64,000 bases of DNA, from the NCBI RefSeq assembly GCF_035621475.1, contig NZ_CP141799.1, positions 4,390,501-4,454,500 of the forward strand, written 5' to 3'. This document shows positions 37,161 to 46,886 of the stretch, piece by piece. A program made the translations under genes and the position numbers. This DNA comes from Pseudomonas paeninsulae. GTDB lineage: Bacteria > Pseudomonadota > Gammaproteobacteria > Pseudomonadales > Pseudomonadaceae. The notes beneath the pieces are model-generated. The model ran no database searches. It saw only the letters and a list, made by a program, of their open reading frames with translations, and was not told the origin of the DNA. Each line of letters begins with the position of its first letter. Position 1 is the first letter of the stretch.

Positions 37161-37649
37161 ATGAATCAGCCCCAAGCGCTTAGCCACCGCCCCGCCAGCG
37201 CCACCGACCTGAACGCCATAGCCGCGTTCCCGCAGAGCGCGCAGGAGCTGTTCTTTGCCTACCCGAAGGCTGACTGGCCACTCAGCGCCGGTCAGTTGGC
37301 CGCGGCCATGGCCGAGCGCCGCGACAGCACCGTGGTGCTGCTGAATGGCCAAGTGGCCGGTTTCGCCAATTTCTACCAGTGGCAGCATGGCGACTTCTGC
37401 GCCCTCGGCAACCTGATGGTCGCACCCTGGGCGCGTGGCCAGGGCGTGGCGAGCTATCTGCTGACGATGATGGAGCAGTTGGCGCGCGACCACTACCAGG
37501 CCACGCGCATGCAGGTGTCCTGCTTCAACGCCAACAGCGCCGGGCTATTGCTTTACCCCAAACACGGCTATCAACTCAGCGGTGTGGTCGAACGCCGCGA
37601 TGCGCAAGGCGCGCGGGTGGCCTTGATTCAATTCGGCAAGGCGCTGTAA
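37161..37649 (+). CDS. GNAT-family N-acetyltransferase
   Basis: A 162-residue acetyl-CoA dependent transferase. The acetyl-CoA loop is VAPWARGQGVASYLL (motif A, R/QxxGxG/A form) near residues 87-101; VSCFNANSAGLLLYPKHGYQ gives motif B with the conserved Asn and Tyr. The substrate is unknown. The ribosome site before the ATG at 37161 is weak. It is the first gene to the right of the IS element and REP, which could affect its promoter. Confidence 0.88.
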   Translation: MNQPQALSHRPASATDLNAIAAFPQSAQELFFAYPKADWPLSAGQLAAAMAERRDSTVVLLNGQVAGFANFYQWQHGDFCALGNLMVAPWARGQGVASYLLTMMEQLARDHYQATRMQVSCFNANSAGLLLYPKHGYQLSGVVERRDAQGARVALIQFGKAL

Positions 37650-37729
37650 GGCAAAACCTTGGCTCGCTCACCCTGACGGAACAGACAGCTTTTCCGGCAT
37701 ACTTGCCTGCCCGCGCCTTGGAGATGCCC

Positions 37730-38179
37730 ATGCCCGCCCCGATCTGGTGGTTACTCGCCCTGCCCTTTCTCGCCGGCGCCTGCCTGCCGCTGCAAGCAGG
37801 GATCAACGGCCAGCTGGCCAAGCATGTGTCCAGCACACTCAGCGCCGCCTTGATCTCCTTTCTGGTCGGCAGCCTGGCGCTGTTGCTGATGGTCCTGCTC
37901 CAGCGCGAAGCACCCAGCCTCAGCGCCCTCAAGGGCCTGACCTGGTGGCATTGGAGCGGCGGCCTGCTCGGCGCCTTCTTCATCTTCATCGCCGCCTTCG
38001 CCGGGCCGCGTATCGGCGCCCTGCTGCTGATGGCGCTGGTCCTGGTCGGCCAACTGAGCATGGCCCTGACCCTGGATCATTTCGGTTGGGCGGGCTTTCG
38101 CGAAGCGCCAATCAGCCTCGGCAAGATCGGCGGTTTGCTGCTGATCGTGGCCGGCATCTGGCTGATCAGGCGCGGCTAA
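37730..38179 (+). CDS. YdcZ/DUF606 family DMT-type transporter
   Basis: A 149-residue membrane protein with five predicted helices, beginning MPAPIWWLLALPFLAGACLP. The family opening LQAGINGQLAKHVSSTLSAALISFLVGS and the later FIFIAAFAGPRIGALLLMALVL match DUF606, a half-sized relative of the drug/metabolite transporters that likely acts as a dimer. GGAG seven bases before the second ATG (37730) favours this start over 37724. It ends 13 bp before the convergent SdiA-regulated gene. Substrate unknown. Confidence 0.85.
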   Translation: MPAPIWWLLALPFLAGACLPLQAGINGQLAKHVSSTLSAALISFLVGSLALLLMVLLQREAPSLSALKGLTWWHWSGGLLGAFFIFIAAFAGPRIGALLLMALVLVGQLSMALTLDHFGWAGFREAPISLGKIGGLLLIVAGIWLIRRG

Positions 38180-38192
38180 ACGGCCGCCGTAA

Positions 38193-39125
38193 TCACTTGC
38201 GCTCGAATTTGTAGAACAGATTGGGCTCACTGACCAGATACAGGTTGCCGCGGTCGTCCAGGGTCATGCCTTCGCCCTGCGGCACGCTGTCTTGCAGGCC
38301 GGCGAAGCCGCCGAGCAGCGAGCGGAAGCTGATCAGCTTGCCCTGGTCGTCCAGCTCCATCAGCACCTTCGACTCATCGCTGAGCAAGGCCAGATGGCCG
38401 GTCTGCTCGTCGTAATGCACCGAGGACAGGTCGGTGGCGAAGATATTCTTGAGCCATTCCTCGCGGTCGATCACTTCGAGGTTGAAGTCGCCCTCGATGC
38501 TCGCTTTCAGCCCGCGGATTTCATAGAGCTTGCGCGGCGACCGCTCCTTGACCACGAACAACCGGTCACCGCTGCGGTCGTAGCCGGCACCCTCGAAACC
38601 CTGATTGTCGCCCGCCTCGACACCCAAGGTCAGCGCCTGGTAATCCTGGCGGAACAAGGCACCGGGTTGGTCCGGCACCTCGACCACCACCAGCGCCTGG
38701 TTACGCTCCTCGGCCAACAACAGCAGGTTGTCACCCAGGTAGGTGATGCCCTCCACATCGCTGAAACCACTCAGCGGATAACGTGCCAGGACCTCACCGT
38801 CTGTGCTCAGGGCGAGCAGTTCTTCCGGGTTGTTGACCACCGCCCAGAGCTGGTTGCGGCGCTCGTCATAGGTCAAGCCGGAGAGGTTATCGCTGACACC
38901 CGGTACGGCCTTGGCGTCGATCCGCACCTGGTATTTCGGCAACCACAGGCTGTGGTCTTGCCACTCGCTTGCGTGCCACGAGGTCTGGATCCAGAAGTAC
39001 AAGCGATCATCCAGGTGCAAGCTGCGCACCTGGTAAACCAGGCTCAGCAGGACCAGCAGCAGCGCCCATTGCCATGGACTTAAGACAGGCAGCCGTCCTA
39101 GCATCCCCTTGGCAGTTGACATCAT
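38193..39125 (-). CDS. SdiA-regulated domain membrane-anchored beta-propeller protein
   Basis: A 310-residue protein with an N-terminal anchor helix (WQWALLLVLLSLVYQV, about 18-33) and a periplasmic domain. NLSGLTYDERRNQLWAVVNN, DVEGITYLGDNLLLLAEERN, GFEGAGYDRSGDRLFVVKE and GEGMTLDDRGNLYLVSEPN are repeated blades of the SdiA-regulated (PF06977) propeller; similar proteins include E. coli YjiK. Function unknown. It starts at 39125 or at the next ATG. Confidence 0.85.
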   Translation of the reverse strand: MMSTAKGMLGRLPVLSPWQWALLLVLLSLVYQVRSLHLDDRLYFWIQTSWHASEWQDHSLWLPKYQVRIDAKAVPGVSDNLSGLTYDERRNQLWAVVNNPEELLALSTDGEVLARYPLSGFSDVEGITYLGDNLLLLAEERNQALVVVEVPDQPGALFRQDYQALTLGVEAGDNQGFEGAGYDRSGDRLFVVKERSPRKLYEIRGLKASIEGDFNLEVIDREEWLKNIFATDLSSVHYDEQTGHLALLSDESKVLMELDDQGKLISFRSLLGGFAGLQDSVPQGEGMTLDDRGNLYLVSEPNLFYKFERK

Positions 39126-39201
39126 CGCCGGTCACTCTCGCGTGCAGATGGGAAGAAGCAGTCTGCCCCGCGATTGTTACAATCCGCGCGGCTCATAGGT
39201 G

Positions 39202-39376
39202 GTGGAAATATCGAGCGCCGTCACGAGACCGCCTCCGGGTTTCTGCGGCAAGGCGCGTCAAGCAAATCCGGAGGCGTTTAGTCAGCCAAATGACCCCGAT
39301 CTTTGTGTCGCGCAACACCCGCAGCGGGCTGCTGCAGACGCTCACAGTAGGCGAGAGTTTTGTCACCACTTCTCAG
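39202..39376. repeat. Dispersed noncoding repeat, copy A
   Basis: This stretch aligns, with small gaps, to 58582-58741: both contain CGCCGTC(A/G)CGAG, then TGCGGCAAG(G/A)CGC, then CGCAAC or CACAAC followed by GTAGGCG and a final TTTTxTCACC. It has no coding features. It lies in the upstream half of the 622-bp gap between the SdiA-regulated gene and sulP. Confidence 0.6.
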
Positions 39377-39478
39377 AAACCAGCGCCCGCTGGCGCGTAG
39401 GGTTCGAACATGCCGCACCGGGTAAGTTCCGCCTCATGCCGCAGATCGCCGGCACGGGGTGCGCCCACGACTTCCGGT

Positions 39479-39747
39479 TATGTTAAAGTGCGCGCCCTTT
39501 TTGCTTGTATGGATAGAGACAGGTCGTCATGACGCTGGCCCAACCATTACGCTGGCTGCCTAAGCCGCCTTAGCGTTACGCCCCCTCCTGCATTGCCTCG
39601 CCGGTTTCCCGGTCGCTTAGCCGTGCGCTCTTGCGTAGCCGAACACTGCTCGGTAATGCACCTGTTTTACTTTTTAAATCTGCCATTCACCCAGTCCGCC
39701 CAGCGCTATGCGCGCACCAGCGGAACCCAGCCCTTTGGGAATAAGCC
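39479..39747 (+). promoter_or_regulatory. Candidate promoter and structured leader of the SulP-UspA operon
   Basis: TATGTT at 39479-39484 followed by AAAGTGCGCGCC is a plausible -10 region, with no convincing -35. The rest would be a leader of about 250 nt. It holds a 14-codon mini-ORF (39529-39573), then TGCATTGCC (39589-39597) able to pair with GGTAATGCA (39652-39660) around a stem-rich interior, then a T-rich stretch GTTTTACTTTTT (39664-39675). This arrangement suggests attenuation or another cis control. It fits no riboswitch class that I recognise. The remaining part of the gap (39126-39478) holds copy A of the dispersed repeat. Confidence 0.4.
39529..39573 (+). CDS. Possible leader peptide upstream of sulP
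   Basis: ATG to TAG encodes MTLAQPLRWLPKPP, 14 residues. GAGACAGG lies five bases before the ATG. It ends with Pro-Pro directly before the stop, a context known to slow ribosomes. The following RNA can fold and ends in a T-rich tract. It is too short to be sure that it is translated. Confidence 0.35.
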   Translation: MTLAQPLRWLPKPP

Positions 39748-41235
39748 ATGCTGCAAAGCCTGAAAAACACCTGGTTCTTCAACATCCGCGGCGACGTGCT
39801 CGCCGGTCTGGTGGTGGCGCTGGCGCTGATCCCCGAAGCCATCGCCTTCTCGATCATCGCCGGGGTCGACCCCAAGGTCGGCCTCTACGCCTCCTTCTGC
39901 ATCGCCGTGGTGATCGCTTTCGTCGGCGGCCGCCCGGGCATGATCTCCGCCGCCACCGGCGCCATGGCCCTGGTCATGGTGACCCTGGTCAAGGACCACG
40001 GCCTGCAGTACCTGCTAGCCGCCACCCTGCTCACCGGGGTACTGCAGATCGGTGCTGGCTACCTCAAGCTGGGCTCGCTGATGCGCTTCGTCTCGCGCTC
40101 GGTGGTCACCGGCTTCGTCAACGCCCTGGCGATCCTGATCTTCATGGCCCAGCTGCCGGAGCTGACCAACGTCACCTGGCACGTCTACGCCATGACCGCC
40201 GCGGGCCTGGGCATCATCTACCTGTTTCCCTATGTGCCCAAGATCGGCAAGCTGATCCCCTCGCCGCTGGTGTGCATCCTGGCGCTGACTGGGGTGTACA
40301 TGTACACCGGCATGGATATCCGCAGCGTCGGCGACATGGGACAACTGCCGGACACCCTGCCGATCTTCCTCTGGCCCGAGGTGCCGCTGAACCTCGAGAC
40401 CCTGGCGATCATCTTCCCCTACGCCGCCGCCCTGGCCGTGGTCGGCTTGCTGGAGTCGATGATGACCGCCACCATCGTCGACGATTTGACCGACACCAGC
40501 AGTGACAAGAACCGCGAATGCAAAGGCCAGGGCGTGGCCAACGTCGCCTCGGGCCTGCTCGGCGGCATGGCCGGTTGCGCGATGATCGGCCAGTCGGTGA
40601 TCAACGTGAAATCCGGCGGTCGTGGCCGTCTGTCCTGCCTGGTGGCGGGCGCGGTGCTGCTGTTCATGGTGGTGTTTCTCAGCGACTGGGTCAGTCAGAT
40701 CCCCATGGCCGCGCTGGTCGCGGTGATGATCATGGTGTCGATCGGCACCTTCAGCTGGGACTCGCTGCGTAATCTGAAGAGCTTCCCGCTGTCGACCAAC
40801 ATCGTCATGCTCGCCACCGTCGCGGTCACCGTTTATACCCACAACCTGGCCTACGGCGTATTCGTCGGCGTGCTGCTGGCGGCGATGTTCTTCGCCAACA
40901 AGATCGGTCACTTCCTCTATATCAATTCCGCAGCTGACGACGACGGTAGCCAGCGCAGCTACAAGGTGGTCGGCCAGGTGTTCTTCAGCTCCGCCGACAA
41001 ATTCGTCGCCGCCTTTGACTTCAAGGAGGCGGTCGATAAGGTGAGCATCGACCTGTCCCGTGCGCACTTCTGGGACATCACCGCCGTCGCCGCCCTGGAC
41101 AAGGTGGTGCTCAAGTTCCGCCGTGAAGGCACCGACGTCGAAGTACTGGGCCTCAACCAAGCCAGCGCCACCATCGTCGACCGCTTCGGCGTGCATGACA
41201 AACCCGATGCCGTCGACCAACTGATGGGCCACTAA
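39748..41235 (+). CDS. SulP-family anion transporter with STAS domain
   Basis: A 495-residue SLC26/SulP inner-membrane transporter. It opens [20 protein letters not shown], the usual start of the transport core, and has [15 protein letters not shown] and [20 protein letters not shown] from the core helices. The cytoplasmic STAS domain covers about residues 405-490 ([20 protein letters not shown]). Bacterial members carry sulfate, bicarbonate or dicarboxylates; the short sequence and STAS resemble the BicA-like bicarbonate group, which is a guess. GGGA precedes the ATG at 39748. uspA follows after 12 bp with its own AAGGAG. Confidence 0.92.
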   Translation: MLQSLKNTWFFNIRGDVLAGLVVALALIPEAIAFSIIAGVDPKVGLYASFCIAVVIAFVGGRPGMISAATGAMALVMVTLVKDHGLQYLLAATLLTGVLQIGAGYLKLGSLMRFVSRSVVTGFVNALAILIFMAQLPELTNVTWHVYAMTAAGLGIIYLFPYVPKIGKLIPSPLVCILALTGVYMYTGMDIRSVGDMGQLPDTLPIFLWPEVPLNLETLAIIFPYAAALAVVGLLESMMTATIVDDLTDTSSDKNRECKGQGVANVASGLLGGMAGCAMIGQSVINVKSGGRGRLSCLVAGAVLLFMVVFLSDWVSQIPMAALVAVMIMVSIGTFSWDSLRNLKSFPLSTNIVMLATVAVTVYTHNLAYGVFVGVLLAAMFFANKIGHFLYINSAADDDGSQRSYKVVGQVFFSSADKFVAAFDFKEAVDKVSIDLSRAHFWDITAVAALDKVVLKFRREGTDVEVLGLNQASATIVDRFGVHDKPDAVDQLMGH

Positions 41236-41247
41236 AAGGAGCACAAC

Positions 41248-42099
41248 ATGACCCACGTAATGGCTTGTATCGATGGTTCGCAATCCGCCACCGGTGTCTG
41301 TGACTACGCCGCCTGGGCCAGCCAGCGCCTCGACGCACCGCTGTGCTTCCTGCATGTCCTGGATCAGGTGCAGTACCCACAACAGAGCGACCTGTCCGGT
41401 AACATTGGCCTGGGCAGCCGCGAACACCTGCTGCAAGAACTGGCGGCACTCGACGAAAAACGCGGCAAGCTGGCCCTGGAGCAGGGCCATCACCTGCTCG
41501 AAGCGGTCAAGGCCCGGGCCATTGCCGATGGCGTGAGCAACCCGCAACTGCGCCAACGGCATGGCGACCTGGTGGAGAGCCTCGCCGAACTGCAAGCGGA
41601 CATCCGCCTGCTGGTGATCGGCCGCCAGGGCGAAACCAGCGACAACCTCAGCCAACTGGTCGGCAGCCACCTGGAAAACGTCATCCGCACCGTACAGCGG
41701 CCGATCCTGGTCAGCTGCGGCGAGTTCAAGGCGCCGCAAAGCTACCTGTTCGCCTACGACGGCAGCGCCACCGCGCGCAAAAGCATCGAGATGATCGCCG
41801 CCAGCCCGCTGCTCAAGGGCCTGCCGTGTCACCTGCTGATGGTCGGCGCCGATACCAGCGACGCCTGGGAACAGCTCAAGTCCGCCGAACGCGTACTGCA
41901 GGGTTCGGCCAGCGCGGTGCACCTGGCAATCCGCGCCGGCGAAGTCGAACCGACCCTGCACGCCTACCAGGCCGAACATGGCATCGACCTGCTGGCCATG
42001 GGTGCCTACGGCCACTCGCGGATTCGCCAGTTCCTGGTCGGCAGCACCACCAGCCACTTGCTGCGCACCAGCGTCAGCCCGCTGCTGATCCTGCGCTAG
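41248..42099 (+). CDS. Universal stress protein, tandem UspA domains
   Basis: A 283-residue protein with two Usp domains. The first runs from MTHVMACIDGSQSATGVCDY to ADIRLLVIGRQGET; the second from SYLFAYDGSATARKSIEMI to DLLAMGAYGHSRIRQFLVGS. The ATP-binding pattern G-2x-G-9x-G(S/T) is best kept in the second (GAYGHSRIRQFLVGSTTSHL). AAGGAG and the 12-bp gap from sulP indicate one operon. Usp proteins next to SulP transporters are common and may regulate them, for instance through nucleotide binding, which is unproven. Confidence 0.93.
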   Translation: MTHVMACIDGSQSATGVCDYAAWASQRLDAPLCFLHVLDQVQYPQQSDLSGNIGLGSREHLLQELAALDEKRGKLALEQGHHLLEAVKARAIADGVSNPQLRQRHGDLVESLAELQADIRLLVIGRQGETSDNLSQLVGSHLENVIRTVQRPILVSCGEFKAPQSYLFAYDGSATARKSIEMIAASPLLKGLPCHLLMVGADTSDAWEQLKSAERVLQGSASAVHLAIRAGEVEPTLHAYQAEHGIDLLAMGAYGHSRIRQFLVGSTTSHLLRTSVSPLLILR

Positions 42100-42185
42100 G
42101 GCAATGCGTTTGATGATGGCATAGTGGCACTCCTGGCCTGACTGACGCACTATGGCCGGGCCCAGCAGTTTTGTGATCACACATT

Positions 42186-43307
42186 ATGAGCAACGCTGAA
42201 GTCCCCCGTGAGCCTCAAACCTTCGCTCTCTGGCGCGAAGCCCAAGACACCCGAGTCCGCACACGCCTGGGCGGTATCTATTACCTGCTGGCGTGGTTGC
42301 TGACCTGGCTGTTCAGCGATACCCCGACCGAGCTGCTGGCCTGGGGTTTCACTGGGGCCGTCTTCTTCGCCCTGATGTTCGCGCTACGCCTGCTCCATCG
42401 CCTGCCCGCGAAGGAGACGCCGCAAGCCCTGTGCACTTGGCTCGACCGCCATTGGGCATTAGTCCTGCTGACAGCGTTGGCCTGGGGCCTAGTGCATGCC
42501 TGGGCCCTCAGCGACCCGGCATTCGCCAGCTCCCGGCTGATCGCCACCCTCAGCACCGTCGCCTTCAGCACGGCGCTGGCCTTCAACTTCTCGATGCGCA
42601 AGGGCCGCGCCATCGCCGCCCTGCTCCTGCTCTATCTACCCGGCCTGCTCGCCCTGGCCCTGGCTTGGCGCGAACAACATGCGATATTGATCACCCTGGC
42701 CTTCTTCCTGAGCTACCTGCTGCTGGCGCTCAAACGCAGCCATCGCGAGTATCACAACACCCTGACACTCGAACTCGAACTGCGGGAACAACAGCAAAGC
42801 CTGGAACAGCTCAGCCGCACCGACAGCCTGACCCAACTGGGCAACCGCTATCAGTTCAATAACCTGTTCCCAGTATTGGTCGCCAACGCCCAACGCCAAA
42901 GCGAGTCGATGTCGTTGGTGCTGCTGGACATCGACTTCTTCAAGCGGGTCAACGACGAACACGGCCATGCCTGCGGCGACGCCTGCCTCAGCGCCTTTGC
43001 CGAACGCATGCGCCAGGTATTCCGCCGCGGCAGCGATGCCCTGCTGCGCCTGGGGGGTGAGGAGTTCGGCGTGTTGATGCCCAATACCTCGCTGGAGCAA
43101 GCCTGCCTGCTGGCGGAGAGCTTTCGCCAGGCGCTGGCTCAGCACGGCTTCACCGTGCAGGACAACAGCCTGCCACTGACCGCCAGTCTCGGCGTCGGCT
43201 GTTTCGATCCGCAGCGCGACGACAACGCCGAAGCCTTCTTCAAGCGCGTCGACGATGCGCTCTACAAAGCCAAGGGTACGGGCCGCAACCGCCTGGTCCA
43301 GACCTGA
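42186..43307 (+). CDS. Membrane diguanylate cyclase, tandem copy 1
   Basis: A 373-residue protein with about six membrane helices in residues 25-190 and a C-terminal GGDEF domain. The signature is GGEEF at 290-294, a functional variant, with the inhibitory I-site RGSD five residues before it. The substrate-site motif VLLDIDFFKRVNDEHGH is intact. It should make c-di-GMP and be product-inhibited. The membrane part starts with the conserved ALWREAQDTRVRTRL and is not a recognised sensor. The next gene is a paralogue with the same layout. The ribosome site is weak. Confidence 0.9.
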   Translation: MSNAEVPREPQTFALWREAQDTRVRTRLGGIYYLLAWLLTWLFSDTPTELLAWGFTGAVFFALMFALRLLHRLPAKETPQALCTWLDRHWALVLLTALAWGLVHAWALSDPAFASSRLIATLSTVAFSTALAFNFSMRKGRAIAALLLLYLPGLLALALAWREQHAILITLAFFLSYLLLALKRSHREYHNTLTLELELREQQQSLEQLSRTDSLTQLGNRYQFNNLFPVLVANAQRQSESMSLVLLDIDFFKRVNDEHGHACGDACLSAFAERMRQVFRRGSDALLRLGGEEFGVLMPNTSLEQACLLAESFRQALAQHGFTVQDNSLPLTASLGVGCFDPQRDDNAEAFFKRVDDALYKAKGTGRNRLVQT

Positions 43308-43570
43308 ATAGAACCGAGGCTGATCGGCTACACTCTTCAGCCCCGCGCCTCCCCACAGCGAGCGGGTCACCCCCGCCCCCGTAGTCCGGATGCAACCCAG
43401 GGATGCTGTTGCGCCGGCACACCCTCCCGGATAGCGCCGACGCTTATCTGGGCCACGCAACTGTCGACCGCTCATCGAGCGTGTTGCCCGGCTCAGCGGT
43501 CAGCGAGCCTACCAAGGCAAATGGCCATCGTTCGACTAGGCTGAAACTGTACCTTTCGAGTACCGCGTCG

Positions 43571-44689
43571 ATGAAGCCTGAACCTGCGGCCTCCAGCACC
43601 CGCTTCAGCTTGTGGCGGGAGGCCAGCGATACCCATGTCCGCTCCAGGTTTGCCGGCTATTACTACCTGCTCGCCTGGGGCCTGCTCTGGTTCACCAGCA
43701 GCGCCCCCTGGACGAACCTCTGGGCGTGGGGCGGCGGCAGTCTGCTGTTGCTGGTGTTTTTCGCGTTGCGCAGTCGCCATCGGCCATCCGCACAACTCGA
43801 CCCGACGCAACTGCAGCGCTGGCTGGATTTACACTGGCTGGCCATCCTTCTCCAGTCGATGACCTGGGGCCTGATGCTGGCGGGCCTCCAGCTACACCCC
43901 GAGATAGTCGCCTCGCACCTGTTGATCATGCTCAGCGCAGTGGTGTTCGGCACCGCCCTGGCGTTTACCTTCCCGATGCGCATGGGCCGTTGCGCACTGG
44001 CCATCCTGCTGACCTACCTGCCCAGCACTGCGGTCAAGTTCCACCTGGGCATCGGCGACATCGGCGAATCCGTGGCATTGGTGGCCTACCTGGGCTATCT
44101 GGCTCTGTTCCTCTATCGCTGGAACCGCGAGTACTGCATCGGCCTCGAACGCGAACTGCGCCTGCTGCTGCACGGCGAACAGCTGGACCGGTTGAGTCGC
44201 ACCGACGCCCTGACCGAACTGGGCAATCGTTATCAGTTCAACGCGCTGCTGCCCGGCTGGCTGGCCAACGCACGCCGACAAAACAGCCAGCTGACCCTGG
44301 TGCTGCTGGATATCGATTTCTTCAAGAGGGTCAACGACCAGTACGGCCATCGCACCGGCGACCTCTGCCTGCAAGCCTTCGCCGAACGCATGCGCCAGGG
44401 ATTCCGCCGCGACAGCGATACCCTGCTGCGCCTGGGTGGTGAGGAGTTCGCCGTGCTGATGCCCGACACCGCACTGGTGCAGGCCATCCCGCTGGCCGAG
44501 CGTTTTCGCGCGTCGTTGGCCGCGCAACCGCTGCAAGTAGAGGCGCAGGAGCTGCCACTGACCTGCAGCCTCGGCATCGGCCAGTTCCTGCCACTCTGCG
44601 ACGACTCGGCGGAAAGCTTCTACAAACGGGTCGACGACGCCCTCTATCGGGCCAAGGCCGGGGGCCGCAATCGGCTCGAACTGGCCTGA
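43571..44689 (+). CDS. Membrane diguanylate cyclase, tandem copy 2
   Basis: A 372-residue paralogue of the preceding gene. It starts MKPEPAASSTRFSLWREASDT, has about six membrane helices, and ends with a GGDEF domain: GGEEF at 289-293, I-site RDSD, and LLDIDFFKRVNDQYGHRTGD. The short cytoplasmic start (SLWREASDTHVRSRF) matches copy 1 (ALWREAQDTRVRTRL), so this is a tandem duplication. The frame is open back to 43403, but similarity begins at the ATG at 43571; the ribosome site is poor. A 263-bp gap separates the two genes, so this copy may have its own promoter. Confidence 0.9.
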   Translation: MKPEPAASSTRFSLWREASDTHVRSRFAGYYYLLAWGLLWFTSSAPWTNLWAWGGGSLLLLVFFALRSRHRPSAQLDPTQLQRWLDLHWLAILLQSMTWGLMLAGLQLHPEIVASHLLIMLSAVVFGTALAFTFPMRMGRCALAILLTYLPSTAVKFHLGIGDIGESVALVAYLGYLALFLYRWNREYCIGLERELRLLLHGEQLDRLSRTDALTELGNRYQFNALLPGWLANARRQNSQLTLVLLDIDFFKRVNDQYGHRTGDLCLQAFAERMRQGFRRDSDTLLRLGGEEFAVLMPDTALVQAIPLAERFRASLAAQPLQVEAQELPLTCSLGIGQFLPLCDDSAESFYKRVDDALYRAKAGGRNRLELA

Positions 44690-44824
44690 GAGGCGGTGAA
44701 ACCACTCCCGCCTGCTGCGACCGCCTCGCAGCGGCGTGCGAACCCGCTGTCCGCCGCTCGACCCGGCGCGATGCTTTTGCTTGTTGCGCGAACTGCGCCC
44801 ACTATCGCCGCGGGCCGTGCGTTA

Positions 44825-46756
44825 CTAGAGCCTGAAACTGCCCATCTGCCGGGCCAGATCATCGGCCAGGCAACTCAGGGTCTGGCAGTCCTCACGACAA
44901 CTGCGCACTTCGTCGGCGGTGGCATGTGCCAGGTCGGCGATGCCCTGGACGTTACGGGTGATTTCCTCGGTGACCGCCGACTGCTCCTCGGTCGCCGCCG
45001 CCACCTGAGTATTCATGTCGCTGATGGTTTCCACCTGTTCGGTGATCGCACCCAGCGATTGACCGGTGCGCTGACTGGCCTCGACCCCGGTGCCCGTCGC
45101 CGCCTGTCCGGCATGCATGGAGATGACCGCGGTATCCGCGCCCTGTTTGAGGCGCTGGATAATCTGCTGGATTTCGTCGGTGGAACGCTGGGTACGGCTG
45201 GCCAGGGTGCGCACCTCGTCGGCCACCACGGCGAAACCACGGCCCATTTCTCCGGCGCGCGCCGCCTCAATCGCGGCATTCAGCGCCAGCAGGTTGGTCT
45301 GCTCGGAAATCCCGCGGATCACCGCCAGCACCTGATCGATGGACCCCACCTGTTGCGCCAACTCGCCCACCGCCGCGGCCGCGCCGCCAATGTCGGCGGA
45401 CATCCGTTCGATATGTTCGATTGATTGACCGACCACCACACGCGCCTGCTGCGCCTCGTCACGGGCACCGTGCGAGGCCTGGGCGGCGCGGTTGGCATTG
45501 CGCGCGATTTCCTGCACGGTCAGGCCCATCTCATGCACCGCGGTGGCGACCATGTCGGTCATCTCCCGCTGCTGGCCGGCGCGCCCGGCGGTGTTCTCCA
45601 CCACCCGGGCGACCTGCCCGACCGAGCTACGCAAGCGTTCGCTGGTGGCCAGGACATCGACGATCAGGCTGCGCTGACTGCCGATGAAACTGTTGAAACC
45701 GCGGGCCAGATCGCCCAATTCGTCGGCGCGCGACTCGTCCAGACGGCGGGTCAGATCGCCGCCGCCGCCACCGATCTCCACCAGTGCCGCCGTGACCTGG
45801 CGAATTGGCCGCACTAGACCGCGCGCCAGCAACACCACCAGGCCGAGGAAAAACACCGCCACGCCGCCGCCGATCAGGCTGCTCAGCAGCAGTGCCTGAC
45901 GCGCCTCGGCATAGATTTCCGCCTCGGGTATCTCGCTCACCAGCAGCCAATCAAGGGTTTGCAGCGGCTGGGCGATGGCCAGGAAGTCCTCGCCATCACG
46001 CTGGAAGGACACCGCATCACGGCCTTTGGCCAGCAACTCGGTCGCCGCCTGGCCACCGACCAGTTGGCCGAGGTCGCGACTGTTATTGAACTCGGACTGC
46101 GGGTGCACCTTGACCTTGCCGTCCGCGCTGACCAGATAGACCCGGCCAGCTTCGCCGAAATGGAAGTTGCGAATCATCTCGGACATCGCGCTCAGGCTGA
46201 ACCCCAGACCGGCCACCCCAAGCGTCTTGCCTGCGGCGACAACACGCTGGTTGATGAACAGGGTCGGTTCGCGAGTGGTCTGGTCGATGTCGATATCCAG
46301 CGAGCGTGCCTGGCCGCCATCGACGAAACCGTAGAACCAGTTATTCTCGGCCGGGCCGCGCGCCAGGCTGCGATCGAGGCCCTTGCCGGTGAAATAGTGA
46401 CCGCTATCCAGGCCAACAATAAAGGTCGTCAGGGCTTTTTGCTGCGTTTGCACAGCGCTCAGGTAGCGCACGAACGCGGCCTGTTGGGCGGCGTCCTCGC
46501 CTTGCTCCAGCCAATCCACCACCAGGCTGTTCTCGGCAATGCCACGGGCCGCGGTCAAGGGTTCGGTCAACACTCGCTCGAGATCGTTACGGATGGCCAG
46601 GATACTCGCCGGCAACGCCTCCTCGACCAGATAGCGCTCGGCCAGACGGTTGACCACTGCCGAATAAATGCCCACCACGATGAGGATGCTGGCGAGCAAC
46701 GCCGCGCCCATACTGAGGATCAGTTGCCACTGAATGCTGCGCTGCCAGAGATGCAT
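44825..46756 (-). CDS. Methyl-accepting chemotaxis protein with double Cache sensor
   Basis: A 643-residue chemoreceptor. TM1 is at about 11-31 and TM2 at about 288-311, enclosing a periplasmic dCache-type sensor ([17 protein letters not shown] at its start; [35 protein letters not shown]). A HAMP domain follows ([20 protein letters not shown]). The signalling tip [19 protein letters not shown] is near residue 480-500 and methylation helices flank it. The ligand cannot be told from sequence. It would signal to CheA, and its methylation would be a target of the MapZ-CheR control noted elsewhere in the window. It is a single gene. Confidence 0.95.
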   Translation of the reverse strand: MHLWQRSIQWQLILSMGAALLASILIVVGIYSAVVNRLAERYLVEEALPASILAIRNDLERVLTEPLTAARGIAENSLVVDWLEQGEDAAQQAAFVRYLSAVQTQQKALTTFIVGLDSGHYFTGKGLDRSLARGPAENNWFYGFVDGGQARSLDIDIDQTTREPTLFINQRVVAAGKTLGVAGLGFSLSAMSEMIRNFHFGEAGRVYLVSADGKVKVHPQSEFNNSRDLGQLVGGQAATELLAKGRDAVSFQRDGEDFLAIAQPLQTLDWLLVSEIPEAEIYAEARQALLLSSLIGGGVAVFFLGLVVLLARGLVRPIRQVTAALVEIGGGGGDLTRRLDESRADELGDLARGFNSFIGSQRSLIVDVLATSERLRSSVGQVARVVENTAGRAGQQREMTDMVATAVHEMGLTVQEIARNANRAAQASHGARDEAQQARVVVGQSIEHIERMSADIGGAAAAVGELAQQVGSIDQVLAVIRGISEQTNLLALNAAIEAARAGEMGRGFAVVADEVRTLASRTQRSTDEIQQIIQRLKQGADTAVISMHAGQAATGTGVEASQRTGQSLGAITEQVETISDMNTQVAAATEEQSAVTEEITRNVQGIADLAHATADEVRSCREDCQTLSCLADDLARQMGSFRL

Positions 46757-46886
46757 GGAAAGCCTGCCGTTTTATTGTTGTGAGTAGCCGGAAAAATTGC
46801 ATACAGTATTGTGCACACTTTTAAAGACTGTGACAGCCATTAGCAATTATCGAGCACCCGTCACGACAGCCGGATGAGCAACCAAC

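Noticed and set aside
39396..39412. GGTTCGAAC resembling a tRNA T-loop
   Set aside because: No T-stem, anticodon arm or acceptor stem can be built around it.
40015..42180. 721-codon minus-strand frame across sulP and uspA
   Set aside because: Spans two well-supported genes on the other strand and has no recognisable domain.
46757..46886. FliA (sigma-28) promoter for the chemoreceptor gene
   Set aside because: TAAA is present, but only 3 of 8 bases match the second box at the correct spacing.
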